Part shown: in pieces, positions 14,239 through 20,612 of the stretch
Position numbering within the stretch: position 1 is the first letter of the stretch
How the letters are laid out: each line of letters starts with the position of its first letter
DNA from: Eggerthellales bacterium UBA948
Lineage (GTDB): Bacteria; Actinomycetota; Coriobacteriia; Coriobacteriales; UBA8131
Direction of reading: 5' to 3'
Assembly (NCBI GenBank): GCA_002293265.1
Contig: DBCW01000010.1
Coordinates: 22,279-48,144, forward strand
DNA length: 25,866 nt
Notes under the pieces: generated by a model
What the model saw: the letters and a program-made list of their open reading frames with translations, nothing else
Databases searched by the model: none
What the model was told of the DNA's origin: nothing
Program-made: the position numbers and the translations under genes

Positions 14239-14550
14239 TGAAAAAGGATCACCTCCATTATCAAAATCAAAAACTGATGAGCTGAGCTTGTGTCAGAAAG
14301 TGGTCGCTCACAAGGATTAGAGTTTAGCACCTGAAAACATCAAGAAGTCGTCTTACATAGCATATTGCGGGAAAATCGTTTTCCCGAAATGCAAAATTCG
14401 ACGTAATTATTATTGCTATATAAGGATAATTAATCTTGAGCCTAAAATTAGGCAGATCGATATATCATAACCCGCACAAAGAGCTTAAGAATTGTCAGAA
14501 AGTAAACCGCTCACTTCTTTAAACCCGTGGCTTTGAAGAAAGGAGCGATC
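14239..14550. promoter_or_regulatory. Divergent control region with duplicated element and two dyads
   Basis: This region separates the zinc-ribbon gene from the DmsA-like gene. It contains a composite motif twice in the same orientation: GAGCTT, TGTCAGAAAGT and GCTCAC at 14284-14311, and again at 14481-14514. Between the copies lie CGGGAAAATCGTTTTCCCG (14368-14386), an 8-bp dyad with a 3-base centre, and GCCTAAAATTAGGC (14440-14453), a perfect 14-base dyad. A possible rightward promoter is TTCGAC (14397-14402) with TATAAG (14419-14424), spacer 16. The layout suggests a regulator binding two sites or DNA looping; which protein binds is unknown. Confidence 0.5.
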
Positions 14551-17034
14551 TTGTCCAGAGAAAAGATCATTGATGATCTGAAAGAAAAACACGAGGTAGA
14601 CCGCTATGTTTACACAACATGCGTAAACAATGGGTGTTGGGATGCCAGCTGCGTACTAAAATGTAGCGTTAAGGACGGAAAGATCATCGCAATCGAGCCG
14701 GATGACTCGATCAACAAAAATGACCCGCGTGAAGACATCGATGAAGATTCGATAAAGAAGGGTCTTGTGCAGCTGCGCGCCTGTCCGATGGGACATGCTT
14801 GGCGTCAAGAGTTGTACGCCGAAGATCGTATTTTATATCCTATGAGGCGAACCGGTGAATATGGCGCCGGCAATGGCACTTACGAGCGAATCAGTTGGGA
14901 AGAGGCGCTGGATACTATTGCCGAGAAGATGATGAATATCAAAGACACTTATGGTCAGGCTTCGATATTTTATTGTCAGTATGGAGCTTTTGAGCGCACC
15001 GATATGCCGCTTGCACCTTGGTTTGATGCCAACGTAGCTACTTGGGGAGATCATTCAACATCGGGACACACTGCTGGTGAGAAATTTCATCTGGGAGTGG
15101 ACTTGGTAGATGTTATGTTCAAGGGCACAAGCACTTCATTCCCCGGATTTGAGGCACCGGATCTATTTAACTCCAATCTGATCATCCTTTGGGGTCTTGA
15201 CATGTTGGTCGGATGGTTTGGAACGGTTCCTTATTACACTAAGTTGGCTCAAGAGCGTGGCGCTAAAGTTATCGTTATCGACCCACGCTACACCATCAGT
15301 GCCGAGGTTTTGGCTGATCAGTGGATCCCAATTCGCCCCGGTACAGATTTGGCAATGATGCTTGCGATAGCCTATATCCTATATAAGGACGATCTCTATG
15401 ATCACGAATTTGTTGATGCTTTAGTAGAGCCTCTGGGATTTGAGAAGTTCCGTGCGTATGTTATGGGCGAAGATGATGGCATACCAAAGACACCTGAGTG
15501 GGCAGAGCCAATTTGCGCAGTTCCCGCTGAAACCATTGAAGGCTTAGCTCGCCTTTATGCTGCAAGCGCACCCGTGCACCTACAGGCTCATTATTCGATA
15601 GCCAAGCGCAATCGTGGAGATTATGCAGCTAGTGCATCTATGTTGCTTCAGGCTATGACTGGTAACATCGCCAGACCCGGTGGCTGTGAGAGCGGATGCT
15701 CTCTGACCACAATCCCGCATGTAACAACACCATTGTTGGATTGGGGACGTGCCCCGGCGGACTTTGCCACGCCGGTGGTTATTAACAACAATAAACTTAC
15801 TGAGACCCTTTATAGCCGCAAGTTATATGATGACGGCGAGATCAGCGAAGACGAGTTCCGCTCACTTATTGGTTCACCTCCGGGAGCTATTTTACCCAAC
15901 ATAAAGATGCTGATCATGGACAACAACTACGTCAATAATCAGCACAGCGTCAACAAGCGCATGCAAGGTTTTGCCAGCGCTGAGTTCTCCTGGGGTTGGC
16001 AGTGGCACGAGGGTCAGCCAAGCATGGAGTTCTTGGATATTATTCTACCTGCGCCTATTCATCAATTTGAGAATATGGATACTTATTTCTTTGGCCAAGA
16101 GCGCTTCTTCCTCGGCCCGTCAGGCATGCGAAACTACTTTGTTTACTGCGACAAAGCTGTGGATGCTCCCGGTGATATCCGCTCCAAAGAATGGGTTTGG
16201 ACTGAAATTGCCAAGAGACTAGGAATTGGCGAGAAATACAATCCCAAGCTGCTGGATGTAAGTTGGGAAGATTGGGACGAGGCTGTACGTCAGCGTATAT
16301 ACAAGCCGGCTTATGAGGTTTGGGCAGCAGACAATGATGGTTACTTAGCCTCCATAGGTGTTTATCCTAAGCCTTGGGAAGAGTTTCTAAAGATGCCGGT
16401 GATTCGCGTACCTATCGAAGAGCCGTTCTATCCGTTTAAAAATTCCATCGAGGCCGGACAAAGTCCGTTTGTTACACCTTCCGGTAAGGTTGAGTTCTAC
16501 AGCAAGTTCCTTGAAAACGTCGACCTCACACAGACGCGTTGGCGTGGGCACATGGATCCAATGCCGGTTTGGGATGTATCTTATGACGATACGCCTCCCT
16601 ACGATGGTTATTATCATCCGGACACCGAGAAATATCCACTGTCGATCGTTACACCGGTTACGGTATATCGCCAGCATTCCAGCAACGACAAGAACCCTTG
16701 GCTACGTGATGACTGCTATCGCCATGCGGTATGGATCTCTCCACCTGATGCCAAGGTGCGCGGCATAGTTGACGGTGACACCTGTTTGGTCACGTCTGAA
16801 TTTGGTTCAACGATCATCGAAGCCTATGTAACCTCAAAGACCATCCCCGGTACTGTTGCCATTCATCACGGCACCTGGTTTGCCCCAAATGATGAGAAGG
16901 ACGAGGCTAACCCCTTTGGCATCGATACCAATGGTAACTGCAATATCTTATTAGGCGATAAGCACTTGCCGCATGCCGTAGGTGCCTTGCTCACTGCCGG
17001 CATCGTCGAAGTTGCAAAGTATGAAGGGCGGTAA
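14551..17034 (+). CDS. DmsA-like molybdopterin oxidoreductase, catalytic subunit
   Basis: This protein (827 aa) is a DMSO-reductase-family catalytic subunit of unknown substrate. Unlike the two transhydroxylase-like paralogues it has a full N-terminal Fe-S motif: C24, C29, C34 and C78 (LRACPMG), with an extra C38. The spacing C-x4-C-x4-C is one residue longer per gap than in DmsA. The likely Mo ligand is Ser169 in TWGDHSTSG, matching the GDYS motif of DmsA. There is no Tat signal, so it should be cytoplasmic. A GTG start at 14527 is possible, but AAAGGAG lies five bases before TTG 14551, so I prefer TTG. It is two bases from its Fe-S partner and upstream of an MFS carrier. Some gut Coriobacteriia catechol dehydroxylases share this gene set, which makes a dehydroxylase plausible. 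Confidence 0.88.
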   Translation: MSREKIIDDLKEKHEVDRYVYTTCVNNGCWDASCVLKCSVKDGKIIAIEPDDSINKNDPREDIDEDSIKKGLVQLRACPMGHAWRQELYAEDRILYPMRRTGEYGAGNGTYERISWEEALDTIAEKMMNIKDTYGQASIFYCQYGAFERTDMPLAPWFDANVATWGDHSTSGHTAGEKFHLGVDLVDVMFKGTSTSFPGFEAPDLFNSNLIILWGLDMLVGWFGTVPYYTKLAQERGAKVIVIDPRYTISAEVLADQWIPIRPGTDLAMMLAIAYILYKDDLYDHEFVDALVEPLGFEKFRAYVMGEDDGIPKTPEWAEPICAVPAETIEGLARLYAASAPVHLQAHYSIAKRNRGDYAASASMLLQAMTGNIARPGGCESGCSLTTIPHVTTPLLDWGRAPADFATPVVINNNKLTETLYSRKLYDDGEISEDEFRSLIGSPPGAILPNIKMLIMDNNYVNNQHSVNKRMQGFASAEFSWGWQWHEGQPSMEFLDIILPAPIHQFENMDTYFFGQERFFLGPSGMRNYFVYCDKAVDAPGDIRSKEWVWTEIAKRLGIGEKYNPKLLDVSWEDWDEAVRQRIYKPAYEVWAADNDGYLASIGVYPKPWEEFLKMPVIRVPIEEPFYPFKNSIEAGQSPFVTPSGKVEFYSKFLENVDLTQTRWRGHMDPMPVWDVSYDDTPPYDGYYHPDTEKYPLSIVTPVTVYRQHSSNDKNPWLRDDCYRHAVWISPPDAKVRGIVDGDTCLVTSEFGSTIIEAYVTSKTIPGTVAIHHGTWFAPNDEKDEANPFGIDTNGNCNILLGDKHLPHAVGALLTAGIVEVAKYEGR

Positions 17035-17036
17035 TC

Positions 17037-17780
17037 ATGACACAGTATGGATTCTTTTTTGATCAAAGCCGTTGTTATGGCTGCCAGGCATGTTCCGTTG
17101 CCTGCAAGGACTGGAACGACATCGATCCCGGTCCGGAAAAATGGATGAGCGTATATGACTGGGAGAGTGGAGTATTCCCGGATGTTCGCATCAATTTGCT
17201 GGCGTTTTCTTGCGGTCACTGCACTGAGCCTAAATGTATGGATGCATGCCCAAGTGGTGCTATCACCAAGGAGGACAAGTATGGTGCGGTTTTAGTAGAT
17301 ACCGATAAATGCTCCGGTGCTCGCGCTTGCGTACAAGCCTGTCCGTACGGTTCACCAAAATTTGCTGATGATGAAGTCGGAACAAAAATGGGCAAATGCA
17401 CAATGTGTATCGACAGACTGGAGGCAGGGGATAAACCGCTTTGTGTACTTAGCTGCCCAATGCGTGCTTTTGACTTTGGTCCGATAGAGGAGCTCAAGAA
17501 AAAATACGGCGACTTGCAACAGCTGCTGGAAATGCCCGACCCTTCAATTACCGATCCAAACTATATCTTTAAACCACATCGTCCGCGTCAGTTATTTGTG
17601 CCAATGGATGGCGCAAAGATGGTCGAGCTGCAAAAAGCTCGTGGAGACTTGGGTACGATCTTTGAAAACACAGAAGATGTTGTATCTCCTGCCCCGAGTT
17701 TGATTGGGCGAAGCCAGCTTAACATGAAGGGTACAACAGCGGCCGAAGTGATGGCAAATACACGCAACGACCTTGGCTAA
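17037..17780 (+). CDS. DmsB-like Fe-S electron-transfer subunit lacking one cluster cysteine
   Basis: This 247-aa partner of the preceding catalytic subunit has cysteine group I at C13/16/19/23, group II at C59/62/67/71, and group IV at C121/124/136/140. Group III reads KCSGARACVQAC: C92, C98 and C102 are present but the second position is Ala95. In DmsB that position is Cys102, and in NarH it is Trp with a [3Fe-4S] cluster, so a [3Fe-4S] centre is predicted here. The C-terminal 95 residues are a helical tail (EELKKKYGDLQQLLEMPD) without the beta domain seen in the other two Fe-S subunits. ATG 17037 lies two bases after the catalytic stop, with GAAGGGCGG as ribosome site. No DmsC-type anchor follows. 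Confidence 0.88.
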   Translation: MTQYGFFFDQSRCYGCQACSVACKDWNDIDPGPEKWMSVYDWESGVFPDVRINLLAFSCGHCTEPKCMDACPSGAITKEDKYGAVLVDTDKCSGARACVQACPYGSPKFADDEVGTKMGKCTMCIDRLEAGDKPLCVLSCPMRAFDFGPIEELKKKYGDLQQLLEMPDPSITDPNYIFKPHRPRQLFVPMDGAKMVELQKARGDLGTIFENTEDVVSPAPSLIGRSQLNMKGTTAAEVMANTRNDLG

Positions 17781-17795
17781 TGACCAAACTTGTAA

Positions 17796-17862
17796 GCGAG
17801 CGCAACGTGTGCATGTTGCGCTCGCACCGAGAAGGTTCCGCTTACACTAGGTTTGAAACCTA
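17796..17862 (+). promoter_or_regulatory. Hairpin and dyad between the Fe-S subunit and MFS genes
   Basis: GCGAGCGCAAC (17796-17806) and its exact complement (17815-17825) form an 11-bp stem with an 8-base loop but no U-tract. Then TAGGTTTGAAACCTA (17848-17862) forms a 7-1-7 dyad that looks like an operator. Together they suggest that the MFS gene is controlled partly apart from the enzyme genes. Confidence 0.5.
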
Positions 17863-17899
17863 AAGCCTTGAGTTTCAATATGAAGGAGGTCCAAGTTTC

Positions 17900-19114
17900 A
17901 TGGAAAGTAACAAGCCTAAGTATCAAAATCATATAATGATTGCGATCGTACTGTTACTGTTTGGAACCACAATTGCTACAGCGCAGTATAAGGTTCCATC
18001 GATCATGCCTATCATTACTGCAGATTTCTTTAATAACGACTCAACAGCAACATCTTGGTTGATGTCCATCTTTACATTTGTGGGTATTGTGCTTGCAATC
18101 CCGACAGGTGAGTTGGCCAAAAAATTTGGCCCCAAGAACATGTTGTTTGCAGCAACTGTAGTTATGTTGATAGGCGCTCTGTTTGGTGCATTTTGTGGCA
18201 ACGGAACACTGCTTATCGTTTCAAGAGCGATAGAAGGTGTAGCGTTGATTTTTGTAACAATATGCGGGCCTTTGGCTGTGCAAAAATATTGCGCACCCGA
18301 CAAAATAGGGTCAGCGACTGGTATCTGGGCACTTTGGGTCTGTTTGGGATCAGTGCTTGGCGGCACTCTAACACCGTCTTTGTATAGTTTTACGGGCTTT
18401 CAGGGCGTATGGATAATCTATGCCGGTGCGGCAGTTGTAACCGCTGTTTTGATTGCAGTGCTAATAAGAGAGCCGGGCAAGAAGTTGGCATCCAGCATAA
18501 GTGAGGCAAACGAAGTTGCTGCTGAGCAGGTGCAAGAAAAAGTGGGATACAAATCTCTGCTCAAGCCAAACATCTTGATATTCTTAGTCGCATGGACCAT
18601 GTTTAATATGGTGCTTTTGGCAATGCTGGCGTTTTCACCAACCTTTATGCAAATGCAGGGTCTTGACCCAACGCTTTCCGGTTTTATTAGCACACTACCA
18701 ATGTTGTTGGCAGTGATATCTTCTCCACTGTTTGGTTATCTTACGGATAAGACCGGCAAGGTAAAAGTGCTCTTAGCGATAGCGATGTTGGCAAATGGTC
18801 CTTGCGCGTTTGTTTTGCTTACAACTACCGGACCCATGATGTGGGTAGCCGCCATCGTTATGGGTCTGGTAGGTCTTGGCGCTCCGGTAATGTTCATCAA
18901 CGGATTGTTTGCTTTAACCAAACCACAAGCCGCAGCGATTGCCATGGGTGTATTTATGCTCATACAAAGTCTGGGACAGTTCCTGGGAACAGCGATCACA
19001 CCACTACTGTTAGGTGCAGATCTAAGCAATTGGATGTTTACCGGTGTTGTAGTTTTGGTACTTGGAATCGTAGCCACCGGATGCATTTTAATCACACGCT
19101 TTGAGAGTGATTAG
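17900..19114 (+). CDS. MFS transporter
   Basis: This 404-aa protein has about twelve membrane segments and the classic major facilitator layout in two halves joined by a cytoplasmic loop near residues 190-215 (REPGKKLASS to VGYKSLLKP). The loop between helices 2 and 3 holds a GELAKKFGPKN motif, the family's GxLaDrxGrkr signature; a second copy, GYLTDKTGKVK, follows helix 8. ATG 17900 lies after GGAGG with ten-base spacing. It is the third gene on this strand after the DmsA-like and DmsB-like genes, 119 bases downstream with a hairpin between, so it probably imports the substrate or exports the product of that enzyme. The direction and substrate cannot be read from the sequence. Confidence 0.88.
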   Translation: MESNKPKYQNHIMIAIVLLLFGTTIATAQYKVPSIMPIITADFFNNDSTATSWLMSIFTFVGIVLAIPTGELAKKFGPKNMLFAATVVMLIGALFGAFCGNGTLLIVSRAIEGVALIFVTICGPLAVQKYCAPDKIGSATGIWALWVCLGSVLGGTLTPSLYSFTGFQGVWIIYAGAAVVTAVLIAVLIREPGKKLASSISEANEVAAEQVQEKVGYKSLLKPNILIFLVAWTMFNMVLLAMLAFSPTFMQMQGLDPTLSGFISTLPMLLAVISSPLFGYLTDKTGKVKVLLAIAMLANGPCAFVLLTTTGPMMWVAAIVMGLVGLGAPVMFINGLFALTKPQAAAIAMGVFMLIQSLGQFLGTAITPLLLGADLSNWMFTGVVVLVLGIVATGCILITRFESD

Positions 19115-19129
19115 TTTTAATTAATGGAA

Positions 19130-19172
19130 GAATGAGTGTGTCAAGTTTTACGTCCCCCTGACACACTCATTC
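19130..19172. terminator. 14-bp perfect inverted repeat after the MFS gene
   Basis: GAATGAGTGTGTCA (19130-19143) and its exact complement (19159-19172) flank a 15-base loop. No strong U-tract follows, but it is the first of two tandem hairpins between convergent operons. Confidence 0.6.
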
Positions 19173-19183
19173 GATAAGATTTC

Positions 19184-19230
19184 ACCCCTGTTGCTTGATG
19201 CAACTTATGCTTCAGGGGTAATTTTTGTTT
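19184..19230 (+). terminator. Second terminator after the MFS gene
   Basis: ACCCCTG (19184-19190) pairs with CAGGGGT (19213-19219), with a possible inner TTGC/GCAA pair, and is followed by AATTTTTGTTT. This is the more typical rho-independent end for the rightward transcript. Confidence 0.75.
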
Positions 19231-19273
19231 GAAGACAAAATCAAACTGCCCTCTTTGTCCTCTCTAATCAGAA

Positions 19274-19762
19274 CTAGGCGTTCTCGCCGGCCGGAGCTTT
19301 AAACGATGAGTCGCCCCAGATCTTTGTGGCAAGCGCGGTAGATATCGGTCTAGCTACCAAGAAGCAGATGTAGGCTACTGCCCAGAAGTTCAGGTTCATG
19401 ATCCACCATCTGTCGATGAAGCTCATTCCGTTGATGTCGCCGGTGCCGGAAAGCGCAATGGTCATGATTAGGTTAACGCATACTAAAAATCCTGCTACCT
19501 GCATGGCGCTGTCTACCAAGTAAAAGACACCGCCACCTTGATCTTTACCGCAAATCTGAGTGGCAAACCATGCGCCCATCTTTGGTAAGGGCACGATAAA
19601 AGCAATCACCAAAGAGGCAACAAAAGCAACGGCAAGTGTAAATGTCCATCCTTCCAAGGAGAGATGCTGACCTTGCCCGACGGTCAAAAAGATAGAGAGT
19701 AAAAAGGCCATAATCACGCAGAGAAACAAATTAACTGTAGCAACCCATTTGTATGTAGGCAT
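19274..19762 (-). CDS. Four-helix membrane protein of the second transhydroxylase-like operon
   Basis: This 162-aa protein has four hydrophobic segments, near residues 8-30 (FLCVIMAFLLSIFL), 42-62 (FTLAVAFVASLVIAFIVPLP), 82-105 and 123-145. The second helix ends in a proline hinge followed by KMGAWFATQICG, much as in the protein at 3902-4426, and the weak DUF2798-like resemblance is shared. Sequence identity between the two is low by eye, so common descent is likely but not proven. ATG 19762 is chosen over TTG 19780 because GGAAAGGA lies eight bases before it. It is the last gene of the leftward operon, 19 bases after the Fe-S subunit. It could dock the cytoplasmic complex at the membrane or act in transport. 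Confidence 0.75.
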   Translation of the reverse strand: MPTYKWVATVNLFLCVIMAFLLSIFLTVGQGQHLSLEGWTFTLAVAFVASLVIAFIVPLPKMGAWFATQICGKDQGGGVFYLVDSAMQVAGFLVCVNLIMTIALSGTGDINGMSFIDRWWIMNLNFWAVAYICFLVARPISTALATKIWGDSSFKAPAGENA

Positions 19763-19781
19763 AAGAACAGTCCTTTCCAAT

Positions 19782-20612
19782 CTACTTAACCAGTGTCCAA
19801 AGTTTGACCACGTCTAGACTAAAGGGTTCGCGCAGATCAACATCTTTGATCGATTTACGCTTGAAACCGTCTGCCACAAATGTGACCGTGTAAAAACCGG
19901 GTTTATCAACATCTACGTGGAAGTCGCCAAATGATCCTGAGTATCCTTCAAAGACAGCTCCGGTCACTTGATTGGTCACCAAAACCTGTGCGCCTTCTAT
20001 ACAGTCCTGCTCGTCGTCCGTTGCCAGCTCGCCGGCTACAAATGGCTTGGGCAATTTAACGTAAGCGACCTTGGGATTGGTTTTGTACTCCGGATAAAGA
20101 CGCTCAAGCGGAGCATACATGTTCTCTTCAGTTAGCTCGTCCTCATCCACAAAGACCAGTGCGTCGTTTGGACAGGCAGTTACGCAGCGCGGAGCTTCGC
20201 GTCCGGCGTCCAAAAGATGAGCACAGAAAGTGCACTTTTGCGCGCACTTACGCTCTTCGTTAAAGAATACACGCTCGTACGGGCAAGCTGAGACGCATTT
20301 GTCGCAGTCAGCACCTGAGCAGATCTCGGGATCAATGATGATAATTCCGTCGTCGCGACGATATATGGCACCTTTGTCGCAAGCTTCCATACAGTAAGCA
20401 TTCTCGCACTGCTGACACATGATCGGCACACGATTTAGCTTCATGTGGGCACCCGAGGCAACCTCGGTCTCATATATCTTTATCCACCATTGATCATCGG
20501 TTTGCGGAGCAGCAATTGGTGACCAGTCATTATCGGTATGCTCATCTTTACATGCAACCCAGCAGTTTGAGCATTGTAAGCAGCGAGATGGATCAACAAG
20601 AATAGTTTTCAT
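19782..20612 (-). CDS. Transhydroxylase-like Fe-S subunit with C-terminal transthyretin-like domain (paralogue)
   Basis: This 276-aa protein is a close paralogue of the one at 2680-3504, sharing MKTIL-DPSRC, CKDEH-DNDWSPIAA, KLNRVPI-CQQCE and EENMYAPLER. Cysteine groups are C11/14/17/21, C66/69/74/78, C127/130/143/147 and a modified group III, C98-SGAD-C103-DK-C106-VSA-C110, with four residues between the first two cysteines instead of two. Residues about 190-276 form the beta domain (GFYTVTFVADGFK). The start ATG 20612 shares its A with the last base of the upstream TAA stop, and AAGGAGGG precedes it; a longer in-frame start at 20633 lies inside the catalytic gene. Tight coupling indicates a stoichiometric complex. 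Confidence 0.9.
   Translation of the reverse strand: MKTILVDPSRCLQCSNCWVACKDEHTDNDWSPIAAPQTDDQWWIKIYETEVASGAHMKLNRVPIMCQQCENAYCMEACDKGAIYRRDDGIIIIDPEICSGADCDKCVSACPYERVFFNEERKCAQKCTFCAHLLDAGREAPRCVTACPNDALVFVDEDELTEENMYAPLERLYPEYKTNPKVAYVKLPKPFVAGELATDDEQDCIEGAQVLVTNQVTGAVFEGYSGSFGDFHVDVDKPGFYTVTFVADGFKRKSIKDVDLREPFSLDVVKLWTLVK

Noticed and set aside
14246..14256. Match to the 3' end of 16S rRNA on the plus strand
   Set aside because: Only eleven bases match, with no rRNA sequence upstream; it is better read as a perfect Shine-Dalgarno on the minus strand.
14527..14550. GTG start eight codons upstream for the DmsA-like gene
   Set aside because: The AAAGGAG ribosome site lies inside those eight codons and fits the TTG at 14551.
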